This document shows, piece by piece, positions 6,245-14,843 of a stretch of DNA of 20,804 bases; positions within the stretch are counted from its first letter, which is position 1, and each line of letters begins with the position of its first letter. The position numbers were made by a program, and so were the translations under genes. This stretch comes from VRUE01 sp036379955. GTDB taxonomy: Bacteria; Actinomycetota; Thermoleophilia; Solirubrobacterales; 70-9. The notes beneath the pieces are model-generated. The model did not search any database, was not told where the DNA came from, and worked only from the letters and a program-made list of their open reading frames with translations. The stretch covers positions 1-20,804 of the forward strand of contig DASVFR010000058.1 of NCBI GenBank assembly GCA_036379955.1. Direction: 5' to 3'.

Positions 6245-8722
6245 GTGGCGGAAGCTCTTCGCGCATACAAGGCTGAGCCTTACTCGTTCAGCGAGGCCCA
6301 GATGCTTTCGGCTGAGCTTGGGCTGAGCGAGCCCGTTGCCATTGCCCTTGTGCGTCGGGGCTATCGGACGCCGGAGGAGGCTCGGGCGTTTCTCGATGCT
6401 GATGAGACCTACCCCCCGGGGGCCTTTCGCTCGATGTCCGCGGTTGTCGCTCAAATCACCGCAGCGATCGAAGCTGGGGAGCGAATTACTGTTCACGGCG
6501 ATTTCGACGTCGACGGAGTCTGTGCGACCACGGTGCTCGTCAGTGCGCTTCGGGGGCTTGGTGCGGATTGCGACTGGCTGATTCCGGATCGCATGGCCGA
6601 TGGCTATGGCCTGAGCGCTAAGAATGTTCGGAAGTTTGCAGAGCGAGGCACGTCGCTGATTCTCACGGCTGATTGCGGCATTACTGCTGTCGAGGAGGTA
6701 GGGCTTGCTCGGGAGCTTGGGATGGAGGTGGTCGTCACGGATCACCATCAGCCCGGGGATGAGCTTCCCAGCTGCCCGATCCTGCATCCGGCGGTCGATG
6801 GCTATCCCTTCGAGGATCTGTGCGGTACCGCCGTCTCCTGGAAATTGGCGTCGGCTCTGCGAGGGGCATCGGGGGTGGGGTCCTCAGGAACTCCCGGCGA
6901 TAGCCGGCCTGAGGACCCCACCCCCGATGCCCCTGGGACCGTCGATATCGACCTGGTCGCCCTCGCGACGGTCGCCGATCTGGTGCCTCTGGTTGGGGAG
7001 AATCGGGGTCTCGTCAAGAAGGGCCTCGAGGAGATCCGGCGAGCCAAGCGGCCGGGGATCAGGGCACTGCTAGAGGCAGCGAAGTGCGATCCCAATCAAC
7101 TCGACGAGGGGGATCTTGCGTTCCGGCTGGCGCCGCGGATCAATGCGGCGGGCCGGTTGTACAGGGCCGACGCCGGGGTGGAGCTGTTCCTGACCGAGGA
7201 CGAGGGCCGGGCTAAGGAGATCGCGGTTGAGCTGAGCCGGGCTAACTCCGAGAGGCGGGCCACTGAGCGGGAGGTCACCAATGCCGCGGAAGCGGCGCTG
7301 CGAGAGCTGCCGGAGACGCTGCGGGCCGCGCCTGCGATCGTGGTGGCGGGGGAGGGGTGGCATCCGGGCGTTATCGGGATCGTGGCTTCGCGGCTGGTCG
7401 AGAAGCATCACAAGCCTGCGGTCGTGATCTCCCTTGACGGCGAGGGCGGTGGGCGTGGGTCCGGGCGGAGCATTCCGGGATTCGACCTCCTCGCGGGTCT
7501 CGAGGCGTGCAAGGAGCACCTGGTCGGATTTGGTGGACATAAAGCCGCCGCGGGACTGGAGATTGAGACGGCGAAGGTCGAGGCGTTTCGCGCGGCGTTC
7601 GCGGCTCATGCGTCCTCTGTGCTGACGCTCGAGGACTTGCGGCGAACGGAGCGGGTCGACGCGGTGGTGGGCGGGGCTTCGCTGGGGCTGGACCTGGCCG
7701 AGGAGTTGCGGCGGCTGGCGCCGTTTGGGATGGGGAATCCGAACGTGCGATTGCTGGTGCCCTCGGCGCGGGTGCGTGACGTGCGCTCGATCGGCGAGGG
7801 GAAGCACGCGCGCTTCAGCTTGCACAGCGGCTCGCACCGCGCGCTTGGCGTCGCCTTCGGCCGCGCCAGTCTTGGAGTCGGCGAGGAGGACCTGGTCGAC
7901 GCCACCGTGCGGCTCGAGGTCAACCGCTGGAACGGAGCGGTCGAGCCGCAGGTGGTGCTGCGCGAGCTCTACCCGCGCGCCGCCAGCGAGGAGTCGGTCG
8001 AGGCCGAGCGCTGGTGGCAGCGCTTCGAGGCTGAGCTGGCTCGCGATCCGGAAGGCTGGCCGCCGGCGCCGGTTGAGCTCCCTCCTTGCGAGCGACGGGT
8101 GCTGCGCAGCCGCAACGCGGCCGTTGCCGTGGTCGGCGAGCTCGCCTCTAGCGGCGAGAGCGTCTTGGCACTCTGCGCCGATGCCGAGCTAATGGTGGCA
8201 ATGGCGCGCGAGGGGATGAGGCTGGCGGATTACGTCGAGCTCGAAGCGAATCCGGGGCTCGCCGCGGGCTTCGAGCACGTCGTCCTGGTCGACCCGCCGC
8301 CCTTCGAGCACCTGCTCGACCTTGCCGGCCGGGCGAACGCGGAGGACCGCTATCTGCACCGGGTGTGGGGAGAGGCCGAGTGGCGCTTCGCGAGCTCCGC
8401 TGCCGCCGCGCAGCTCGCCCGACGGGAGACCTTGATCGCCGCCTACCGCGACCTGCGCGACGCCGGCCGCGTCGGCGGCGAGGAGCTGCGCGAAGCGCTG
8501 GGCGGTGGCGGTTCCGCGCCTCGGCGGGCCGAGACTGCGGCGCGTTGCTTCCGGGTGCTGGCCGAGCTGGATCTCGTCGAGGGCGCGCCGCGCGGGGGCG
8601 GGGGAGAGGTCGGGGTCGTATCCTCAGAGGGGACCGACCTGGAGCGCTCGACGGCGTTCCGCGCCTACGGCGCCCGCTATCAGGAGGCAAAGCTATTCCT
8701 CGAAGGACAGAGACAGCCGTAG
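6245..8722 (+). CDS. recJ: RecJ, single-strand-specific 5'-3' DNA exonuclease, with C-terminal extension
   Basis: RecJ degrades 5'-ended single strands in recombination and mismatch repair. The product is 825 residues; the core is about 590 and the rest is an extension. DHH-family motifs: HGDFDVDGVCA (84-94), LTADCGIT (140-147), VTDHHQPGDELP (164-175), DIDLVALATVADLVPL (about 234-249), RINAAGRL, GWHPGVIGIVASRL and GFGGHKAAAGLEIE, then an OB-type domain. Residues about 590-825 contain a degenerate ATPase-like phrase (HVVLVDPPPFEHLLDL); its function is unclear. Residues about 207-230 come from a palindromic element inserted in frame between two conserved motifs. The first ~600 bases use many more T-ending codons than the 3' half. 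GTG 6245 has no clear ribosome site; ATG 6302 is an alternative. Confidence 0.94.
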   Translation: MAEALRAYKAEPYSFSEAQMLSAELGLSEPVAIALVRRGYRTPEEARAFLDADETYPPGAFRSMSAVVAQITAAIEAGERITVHGDFDVDGVCATTVLVSALRGLGADCDWLIPDRMADGYGLSAKNVRKFAERGTSLILTADCGITAVEEVGLARELGMEVVVTDHHQPGDELPSCPILHPAVDGYPFEDLCGTAVSWKLASALRGASGVGSSGTPGDSRPEDPTPDAPGTVDIDLVALATVADLVPLVGENRGLVKKGLEEIRRAKRPGIRALLEAAKCDPNQLDEGDLAFRLAPRINAAGRLYRADAGVELFLTEDEGRAKEIAVELSRANSERRATEREVTNAAEAALRELPETLRAAPAIVVAGEGWHPGVIGIVASRLVEKHHKPAVVISLDGEGGGRGSGRSIPGFDLLAGLEACKEHLVGFGGHKAAAGLEIETAKVEAFRAAFAAHASSVLTLEDLRRTERVDAVVGGASLGLDLAEELRRLAPFGMGNPNVRLLVPSARVRDVRSIGEGKHARFSLHSGSHRALGVAFGRASLGVGEEDLVDATVRLEVNRWNGAVEPQVVLRELYPRAASEESVEAERWWQRFEAELARDPEGWPPAPVELPPCERRVLRSRNAAVAVVGELASSGESVLALCADAELMVAMAREGMRLADYVELEANPGLAAGFEHVVLVDPPPFEHLLDLAGRANAEDRYLHRVWGEAEWRFASSAAAAQLARRETLIAAYRDLRDAGRVGGEELREALGGGGSAPRRAETAARCFRVLAELDLVEGAPRGGGGEVGVVSSEGTDLERSTAFRAYGARYQEAKLFLEGQRQP
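6862..6934. repeat. 73-base palindromic element inserted in frame in recJ
   Basis: Bases 6862-6888 and 6908-6934 are exact reverse complements (27 bases each). The 19-base centre, aactcccggcgatagccgg, itself folds as ccggc-gata-gccgg. The whole forms one long hairpin. It encodes low-complexity residues (GASGVGSSGTPGDSRPEDPTP...) between the WKLASAL helix and DIDLVALATVADLVPL, where RecJ has a variable linker. A related core and right arm occur at 1-43, so this is a repeat family rather than a chance palindrome. Confidence 0.9.
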
Positions 8723-8754
8723 CGAACCGAGAGCTCCTCGGCGATCTCTTCGCG

Positions 8755-10962
8755 GTGGTCGAGGAGTTCGACTCGGCACCGAACGGGAACGGCGCCGTTG
8801 CTGTAACGGCGACCGATGCCGGTGGCTCGAGCGAAGCCGTCGACCGCGACGCGATCGCTCACGCCTTCGAGTTCGCCTGCGAGCGCCATGCCGATCAGCT
8901 GCGGCGCTCGGGCGACGAGTTCATCACCCACCCAGTCGGGGTTGCCCAGATCTGCGCGGAAATGAAGCTCGACACGGAGACGATCTGCGCCGCCCTGCTG
9001 CACGACACCGTGGAGGACACGAGCGCCAGCCTCGAGGAGATCGAGGCCGAGTTCGGCTCCGAGATCGCCAAGCTCGTCGACGGCGTCACCAAGCTGACCG
9101 GCATCGCCTTCGAGAGCCGCGACGAGCGCCAGGCGGAGAACTACCGCAAGATGATGGTGGCGATGGCCACCGACGTCAGGGTGATCCTGATCAAGCTGGC
9201 CGATCGCCTTCACAACATGCGCACGCTGGGCGCGCTGTCCAAGCAGAAGCAGATGAGCAAGGCGCGCGAGACGCTGGAGATCTACGCGCCGCTGGCGCAC
9301 CGGCTCGGGATCCACGCGATCAAGTGGGAGCTCGAGGACCTCGCCTTCGCCACGCTGCACCCGCGCAAGTACGCCGAGATCAAGAAGCTCGTCGCCCAGC
9401 AGCGCGACGAGCGCGAGCGCTTCGTCGCCGAGGCGGGGCGCTTCCTCTCAAGCGAGCTGAGCCAGGTCGGGATCGAGGCCGAGATCTCCGGCCGCGCCAA
9501 GCACTTCTACTCGATCTACACGAAGATGACGAAGAAGGGGCGGGAGTTCAACGAGATCTTCGACCTGACCGCGATGCGGGTGATCGTCGGCTCGGTCAAG
9601 GACTGCTACGGCGCGATCGGGGTTATCCACTCGCTCTGGAAGCCGCTGCCCGGCCGCTTCAAGGACTGGATCGCGATGCCGAAGGCCAACATGTACCAGG
9701 CGCTGCACACGACCGTGATCGGGCCCGAGGGCAAGCCGCTGGAGATCCAGATCCGCACCGAGGAGATGCACAAGGTCGCCGAGTACGGGATCGCGGCCCA
9801 CGTCGCCTACAAGGAGGGCGGCGTCGCCGATCCGCAGAAGGAGAAGATGACCTGGCTGCGGCAGCTGGTCGAGGCCGAGGGCGACCAGGACCCGACCGAG
9901 TTCCTCGAATCGCTCAAGGTCGACCTCTTCGAGGAAGAAGTCTTCGTCTTCACGCCGAAGGGCGAGGTCAAGAACCTCTCCGCCGGCTCGACCCCGCTCG
10001 ACTTCGCCTACGCCGTCCATACCGACGTCGGCCACGCCTGCGTCGGCGCCAAGGTCAACGGCTCGATCGTGCCCCTGCATTACCAGCTGCGCTCGGGCGA
10101 CATCGTCGAGGTCCTGACCGCGAAGCAGAAGCGCGGCCCCTCGCGCGACTGGCTGAAGCTGGTGCGGACCAGCCGCGCCCGCAACAAGATCCGCGCCTTC
10201 TTCAAGGAGGAGAGTCGCGAGGACGCCGAGCGCAAGGGCCGCGAAGGGCTCGAGCAGGCGTTGCGCACGCGCGGTCTGCCGATGCAGAAGGTGGCCTCCT
10301 CGCCGCTGCTCGTCGACGTGATCCGCGAGATGGGCTTCCGCAAGGCGACCGACTTCTACATCGCGCTGGGTCAGGGCAAGGTCTCGACCAAGGCGGTCGC
10401 CAACAAGCTGATGCAGCGCCTGAAAGCGGGGGAGGCGGTCGAGGAGGAGGACCCGCTCGGGCTCTCGGGCCCGCGCGAGGACAAGGCGCGGCGGACCAAG
10501 GACGCCGCCAACTTCGGGATCCGGGTCAAGGGCGCCGCCGGCAGCGTCGCGGTGCGCCTCGCCAAGTGCTGCCGGCCGGTGCCGGGCGACGAGATCGCGG
10601 GCTACGTCTCCCTCGGTCGCGGGATTACCATCCATCGCACCGACTGCAAGAACATGAAGGCGCTGATGCGGGCGCCGGAAAGGTTCGTCGAGGTGAGCTG
10701 GGACGGCGAGAACGAGTCCTCCTACCGGGTCGAGCTGCAGGTCGACGCCTACGACCGCACCCGCCTGCTCGAGGACCTCTCGCGCACCTTCGCGGAGGCC
10801 GGCATCAACATCATCGGCGCCAGTTGCACGACCAACCACCCGATGGTGAAAAACCGCTTCGTCATCGAGGTCGGCGACACCGAGCAGGTCAAACAGTGCA
10901 TCGCCCGCCTGCGCAACGTGGAGTCCGTCTTCGACGCTTATCGAATTACGCCTGCGGCCTGA
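8755..10962 (+). CDS. rel: Bifunctional (p)ppGpp synthetase/hydrolase (Rel/SpoT family)
   Basis: This is the long RelA/SpoT-type enzyme that makes and breaks the alarmone (p)ppGpp during starvation. From GTG 8755 it is 735 residues. The hydrolase domain is intact: HADQ (45-48), LLHDTVEDT (81-89) and KLADRLHNM. The synthetase domain has GRAKHFYSIYTKM, IFDLTAMRVIV, RFKD (301-304, the motif typical of bifunctional enzymes) and NMYQALHTTV. Next come TGS (from about 395, VFVFTPKGEVKNLSAGSTPLDFAYAVHT), a conserved AKCCRPVPGDEI region (about 603-613) and a C-terminal ACT domain. The start is uncertain. GTG 8755 has no ribosome site, while a perfect AGGAGG (8682-8687) lies 7 bases before an in-frame ATT (8695), inside the end of recJ. 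Confidence 0.95.
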   Translation: MVEEFDSAPNGNGAVAVTATDAGGSSEAVDRDAIAHAFEFACERHADQLRRSGDEFITHPVGVAQICAEMKLDTETICAALLHDTVEDTSASLEEIEAEFGSEIAKLVDGVTKLTGIAFESRDERQAENYRKMMVAMATDVRVILIKLADRLHNMRTLGALSKQKQMSKARETLEIYAPLAHRLGIHAIKWELEDLAFATLHPRKYAEIKKLVAQQRDERERFVAEAGRFLSSELSQVGIEAEISGRAKHFYSIYTKMTKKGREFNEIFDLTAMRVIVGSVKDCYGAIGVIHSLWKPLPGRFKDWIAMPKANMYQALHTTVIGPEGKPLEIQIRTEEMHKVAEYGIAAHVAYKEGGVADPQKEKMTWLRQLVEAEGDQDPTEFLESLKVDLFEEEVFVFTPKGEVKNLSAGSTPLDFAYAVHTDVGHACVGAKVNGSIVPLHYQLRSGDIVEVLTAKQKRGPSRDWLKLVRTSRARNKIRAFFKEESREDAERKGREGLEQALRTRGLPMQKVASSPLLVDVIREMGFRKATDFYIALGQGKVSTKAVANKLMQRLKAGEAVEEEDPLGLSGPREDKARRTKDAANFGIRVKGAAGSVAVRLAKCCRPVPGDEIAGYVSLGRGITIHRTDCKNMKALMRAPERFVEVSWDGENESSYRVELQVDAYDRTRLLEDLSRTFAEAGINIIGASCTTNHPMVKNRFVIEVGDTEQVKQCIARLRNVESVFDAYRITPAA

Positions 10963-10963
10963 T

Positions 10964-11941
10964 TCAGGAGACCACGGTGAGGGCGGCGGGTTCGATGCCG
11001 AGCTTCAACTCGGTCTTCTCGCCGATGTAGTCGCCGTCGACCTGGACGGGGAAGGGGCGGAGGATGCCGTCCCTGGTCTCGGAGATCGAGGTCAGGGTCG
11101 CCTCCGCCACCCCGGCGAAATGCTCGATCTGGCGATGGCGCGCCGCCGGCTTGCGTTCGCTGAAGAGGCGGGCGATCAGCGTCGGCATGTCGCGCGTGGC
11201 GGCCCGCTTGAGCACACCGACGGCGAGAGTGCCGTCGTCGATCGCGACCCCCTCGCAGACCCGGATCGGGCTGTTGGAGAAGTAGGTGAAGGGATCGGAG
11301 TTCTGGGCGAGCGCCGTGACGCCCTCGACCTCCTGGCCGTCGATCCGCGCCCGCATTCGCACCGGGTTGACGAGGTAGGCGCGGTAGAAGGCGGAGATGG
11401 TGGCCCAGCTGAAGTAGTAGGGGCCCGCCATCGACTTCATCCGCGGATGGGCGTCGACTCGCTTGACCACCGTCGCATCGATGCCCGAGCCACAGGAGAA
11501 GACGAAGCGCCTGCCGTCCGCCATGCCGAGGTCGATCTTGCGCGGGCTCCACTCGTCGACCATCGCCAGCAGGTGCTCGGTCGCGTCGACGACGTCATTG
11601 GGGATGCCCAGCGTCCGGCAGACGACGTTGGTCGAGCCGCCGGGCAGCACCGAGACCGGCACGTCGGTGCCCGCCAGGCCGTTGGCGACCTCGTTCAGCG
11701 TCCCGTCGCCGCCAAAGGCGACGACCACGTCGTACCCATGATCGCGCACCTCGCGCCCGATCTCGGTCGCGTGGTTCTGCGCCTCGGTATCGACCGCTTC
11801 GACCTCGTAGCGCCCCTGCAGCGCGTAGACCACGAGGTTCTTCAGCCGGCTCGAGACGGTCGTCGCGTAGGGATTGACGATCAGCAGCATCCGCTTCTTG
11901 GCGGAGCGGCGGTGCATTCTGGGGCGGATTCGACTGGTCAT
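10964..11941 (-). CDS. Diacylglycerol/lipid kinase family protein (DAGK catalytic domain)
   Basis: The 325-residue protein belongs to the DAGK/YegS/BmrU lipid kinase family, which phosphorylates lipid substrates at the membrane using ATP. Motifs: LLIVNPYA (19-26), the nucleotide-binding FGGDGTLNEVANGL (76-89) and LPGGSTNVVCRTLGIP (99-114, the family's PxGTxN position), then IDLGMADGRRFVFSCGSGIDA and a C-terminal lobe ending in DGDYIGEKTELKLGIEPAALTVV. ATG 11941 overlaps the upstream gene's stop (ATGA) and has GGAG about 7 bases upstream. A longer in-frame reading to 12163 runs through the neighbouring gene and was rejected. The exact lipid substrate is not visible. It ends one base from the convergent rel stop. 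Confidence 0.9.
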   Translation of the reverse strand: MTSRIRPRMHRRSAKKRMLLIVNPYATTVSSRLKNLVVYALQGRYEVEAVDTEAQNHATEIGREVRDHGYDVVVAFGGDGTLNEVANGLAGTDVPVSVLPGGSTNVVCRTLGIPNDVVDATEHLLAMVDEWSPRKIDLGMADGRRFVFSCGSGIDATVVKRVDAHPRMKSMAGPYYFSWATISAFYRAYLVNPVRMRARIDGQEVEGVTALAQNSDPFTYFSNSPIRVCEGVAIDDGTLAVGVLKRAATRDMPTLIARLFSERKPAARHRQIEHFAGVAEATLTSISETRDGILRPFPVQVDGDYIGEKTELKLGIEPAALTVVS

Positions 11942-12423
11942 CCGTGCGCTCCGGGAGCGTCTGGCTCTGGAATTTTGGCGAGGGATGCGAGGTCGTCCGC
12001 GAGGTTTTTCGTGAGCTTGGATTGCGCCTTCACCGCCCTGACTGCCATCTCCTGCTTGCGACAGAGCCCGCGAATCGGGAAGAGGTCCTCTATGTGCTCG
12101 GGGGTCCTCTCCATCTCGCAGATGGCTTTGACGTAGTGGTAGAAGTCCGAGAGCGCCTCCCACCGCGCGTTAGTCAGCGCCTCGGCGAAGACCTCCTCCT
12201 TGGCCATCCACACTGAGGCTGAACAGAGGTCAAGTGGGTCCCAGCTTTGCCGGTTGATGGCGACTGCTACGGCGGCGCAGTTGCTGAGCACCTCGTCATG
12301 GAGCAGCCGCGCCGCCGAACGAGCACGGTGTCGACGATTTGCTCGATCTGTCCAGTAGCTCACTCCGCCATTGATCAAGCCGCCTACGATCACTCCCAGA
12401 AGACCAAAGATCGCCGCAGTCAA
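11938..12423 (-). CDS. Hypothetical protein with N-terminal membrane anchor
   Basis: I do not recognise this 161-residue protein. Residues 1-22 form one hydrophobic segment (IFGLLGVIVGGLINGGVSYW), followed by a basic stretch (DRANRRHRARSAARLLHDE) and a mostly helical remainder with no catalytic motif. The pattern suggests an N-terminal anchor with a cytoplasmic helical domain. TTG 12423 is the start that includes the whole hydrophobic segment; ggtgg about 5 bases upstream may be its ribosome site. It sits 33 bases after the MBL gene and overlaps the lipid kinase start by 4 bases. Its codons are less GC-biased than those of its neighbours, so it may be a recent arrival in the operon. Confidence 0.7.
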   Translation of the reverse strand: MTAAIFGLLGVIVGGLINGGVSYWTDRANRRHRARSAARLLHDEVLSNCAAVAVAINRQSWDPLDLCSASVWMAKEEVFAEALTNARWEALSDFYHYVKAICEMERTPEHIEDLFPIRGLCRKQEMAVRAVKAQSKLTKNLADDLASLAKIPEPDAPGAHG

Positions 12424-12456
12424 TGATCCACCACCCTGTGTCGTTGCCTGCGAGCC

Positions 12457-13458
12457 TCAATCGATGAGCGTCTCATAGCGAACCACCTCCCCGTCGTCAA
12501 CTTCCCGAATCCGTCCCTCGTTGACCAGCAGGTCGGCGTGGCCGATCACCTCGGAGAGGGTCAGGAACGCCTGGGTGACGGCGACGTTGCCCCAGATCGC
12601 CTGGGCGACCTCGTATGCATTGCGGGGTCGCTCGGCGATCAGCTTGTAGATCTTCTCCTTGCGACGACCGTGGCCGGCGATGCGGCCGTCGATCAGCTCG
12701 ACGTGGTCGACGATCGGCTCGCCGTGACCGGAGAGGACGATCTCCGCCGGCATCTCGCGTGTCTTGCGCATCGACTCGATGTAGGTGACGAGCGCTTGGG
12801 GGCGCGCCGCGGAGCGATCGAGCGGCGGCGAGATCAGCGGGTTCGAGGAGATGTGGGCGATCAGGTGGTCGGCGGCGATCAGGATGCGTCGCTCCTCGTC
12901 CCAGAAGACCGTGTCGGAGGGGCTGTGGCCCGGGCGGTGAAACGCCTGCAGGACGCGATCGCGGAACGAGATCGCCTGCCCGTCCTCGAGCGGCTTTGTC
13001 ACCTCGACTTTCGATCCCCAGCTGCGGAAGCTGCGCGAGACGCTCTGCAGCGCCCGGGCGACGTCCTCGGGGATTCCGTTGCGCAGCATCAGCCTGACGG
13101 CGAACTCGTCTTCGCGCTCGGCGTCCTCGCTGAAGTTGGCGAGCCGCTCGGCGGCGATCCCGAGCGCCGCGACCTCGGCGCCGGAGCGCTCGGCGACGAT
13201 CTCGGCCAGGCCGAGGTGATCGATGTGCTGATGGGTGACTATCAGCAGCTCGAGGTCCTCGATCGCGTGGCCGCGGGCCGCCAGCTGCGATTGCAGCTCA
13301 TCGAGCGCCTTGCCCGAGTTTGGGCCGGTGTCGATCAGGGTCAGCGGCTCGTCCTCGAGCAGGTAGCAGTTGACTCGCCCGACCGCGAACGGAGTGGGGA
13401 TGGAGAGGCAGTGGATGCCGGCGAGCGCGGCCTGCTCCAGCGCTTGCTCCGGCGCCAT
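12457..13458 (-). CDS. MBL-fold metallo-hydrolase with C-terminal winged-helix-like domain
   Basis: The 333-residue protein has the metal ligands of the metallo-beta-lactamase superfamily: THQHIDHLG (H76, H78, D80, H81), PGHSPSD (H178), AADH (D197) and LSGHGEP (H245). The residue order and the C-terminal domain (about 265-333, YKLIAERPRNAYEVAQAIWG...LVNEGRIREV) resemble the glyoxalase II/LACTB2-like branch, so a thioester or phosphodiester substrate is likely. The specific one cannot be read from the sequence. ATG 13458 follows GTG 13464, which overlaps the upstream stop as GTGA; either may be used, and coupling to the mutase gene is likely. There is no signal peptide, so it is cytoplasmic. 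Confidence 0.9.
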   Translation of the reverse strand: MAPEQALEQAALAGIHCLSIPTPFAVGRVNCYLLEDEPLTLIDTGPNSGKALDELQSQLAARGHAIEDLELLIVTHQHIDHLGLAEIVAERSGAEVAALGIAAERLANFSEDAEREDEFAVRLMLRNGIPEDVARALQSVSRSFRSWGSKVEVTKPLEDGQAISFRDRVLQAFHRPGHSPSDTVFWDEERRILIAADHLIAHISSNPLISPPLDRSAARPQALVTYIESMRKTREMPAEIVLSGHGEPIVDHVELIDGRIAGHGRRKEKIYKLIAERPRNAYEVAQAIWGNVAVTQAFLTLSEVIGHADLLVNEGRIREVDDGEVVRYETLID

Positions 13459-13460
13459 GG

Positions 13461-14843
13461 TCACGAGCGGATCAGCGCCAGCAGCTCGTCGCGCCTGACT
13501 TCCATGTCCGCGCGTGAGACGAGGGACTCGAGGTTGAGCCGCAGCAGCGGCTCGGTGTTCGACGGGCGCACGTTGAAGTGCCACTCGTCGTAGTCGACCG
13601 AGATCCCGTCGAGCGTCGTCTGCCTGCCGTCGGCGTAGCGCTCGGCGATCGCGGCCATCTTCGCCCCCTGGTCGTCGACCTCGGAGTTGATCTCACCGGA
13701 GATGAAGTAGCGCGAGCGGAACTCCTCCATCAGCTCGGCCAGCGAGCGCCCATCGACCGAGAGCAGCTCGAGGATGAGCAGCGCCGGGATCGTCCCCGAG
13801 TCGGCGTTCCAGAAGTCGCGGAAGTAGTAGTGGCCGGACACCTCGCCGCCGAACACCGCGCCCTCCTCGCGCATGCGCTGCTTGAAGAAGGCGTGGCCGA
13901 CCCGTGAGAGCCCCGAGCGCCCGCCCTCGGCGGCGACCAGGTCGGGGACGGCCCGGCTCGAGCGCGGGTCGTAGAGGATCGTCGCCCCCGGATTGGTCGA
14001 GAGCGCCGAGCGCGCCAGCAGCGCGCAGACGAAGTCGCCGTCGCAGAACTCGCCCGTGCCGTCGATGAAGAAGCAGCGGTCGGCGTCGCCGTCCCAGGCG
14101 ATGCCGAGGTCGGCGCCGCTCGCTCGCACCCGCTCCATGATCAGCGCCCGGTTCTCGGGCAGCAGGGGGTTGGGCTCGTGGTCGGGGAACTCGCCGTCGG
14201 GCTTGAAGTACATCTCGTCGAGCTCGAGATCGAGACCGCGCAGGATCGGCCCGACCATCGGCCCGGCCATCCCGTTGCCGCCGTCTACCACGACCCTCAT
14301 CGGCCGCACCTTGGCGGGGTCGACGAAGGAAAGCGCGTGGGCGCGGTATTCGTCCCAGACGTCGACCTCCTCCAGCGCGCCGCCGCCGGGAGCAGGGCCG
14401 AGGCCGGCCTCGATCTCGCGCCGCACGTCGCCGATCCCGGCGTCGCCGGAGAGCGCCAGCGCCCCCTCGCGGACGAGCTTCACCCCGGTGTAGGCCCTGG
14501 GGTTGTGCGAGGCCGTCACCATCGCGCCGCCGTCTAGCTCTCGCGAGCCGACCAAGTGGTAGAGCATCTCGGTCGCGACCATGCCGGCGTCGAGCACCGT
14601 CGCCCCCTCGAAGATCATCCCGTCGCGCAGCTCGGCCGCCATCGCCGGGGCCGTGAGGCGCATGTCGCGGCCGAGGCCGACCCGCAGCTCGCCGGGCTCC
14701 TTGCCCCGCAGCCGCGCCAGCACACGGACGAAGGCGCGGCCGATGGCGAGCGCCGTCGTCTCGTCCATCTCAGAGCCGTGCAGGCCGCGGATGTCGTAAG
14801 CCTTGAAGATCCCCGGAGGGGCCAGGGTCGGCCGCTCGCTCAA
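13461..14843 (-). CDS. Phosphomannomutase/phosphoglucomutase (alpha-D-phosphohexomutase)
   Basis: This enzyme interconverts hexose 6- and 1-phosphates and feeds nucleotide-sugar synthesis. The product is 460 residues, normal for the PMM/PGM family. It shows the phosphoserine loop TASHNP (S112), the metal loop DGDADR (251-256), the sugar-binding GEVSGH (333-338) and the phosphate-binding RPSNTEPLLRL (426-436). The N-terminal FKAYDIRG is also typical. The start is TTG 14843, which overlaps the HIT stop (TTGA) and has GAGAGGGG about 4 bases upstream. No ATG or GTG near the conserved N-terminus fits better. Whether it prefers mannose or glucose phosphate is not visible. The cytidylyltransferase at 18197 would need glucose-1-phosphate. 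Confidence 0.94.
   Translation of the reverse strand: MSERPTLAPPGIFKAYDIRGLHGSEMDETTALAIGRAFVRVLARLRGKEPGELRVGLGRDMRLTAPAMAAELRDGMIFEGATVLDAGMVATEMLYHLVGSRELDGGAMVTASHNPRAYTGVKLVREGALALSGDAGIGDVRREIEAGLGPAPGGGALEEVDVWDEYRAHALSFVDPAKVRPMRVVVDGGNGMAGPMVGPILRGLDLELDEMYFKPDGEFPDHEPNPLLPENRALIMERVRASGADLGIAWDGDADRCFFIDGTGEFCDGDFVCALLARSALSTNPGATILYDPRSSRAVPDLVAAEGGRSGLSRVGHAFFKQRMREEGAVFGGEVSGHYYFRDFWNADSGTIPALLILELLSVDGRSLAELMEEFRSRYFISGEINSEVDDQGAKMAAIAERYADGRQTTLDGISVDYDEWHFNVRPSNTEPLLRLNLESLVSRADMEVRRDELLALIRS

Noticed and set aside
8505..11030. 841-codon Arg-rich frame over recJ end and rel
   Set aside because: Out-of-frame shadow of rel, which has complete catalytic domains in its own frame.
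11942..12163. N-terminal extension of the lipid kinase
   Set aside because: It runs through the neighbouring gene out of frame; ATG 11941 has a 4-base overlap and a GGAG site.
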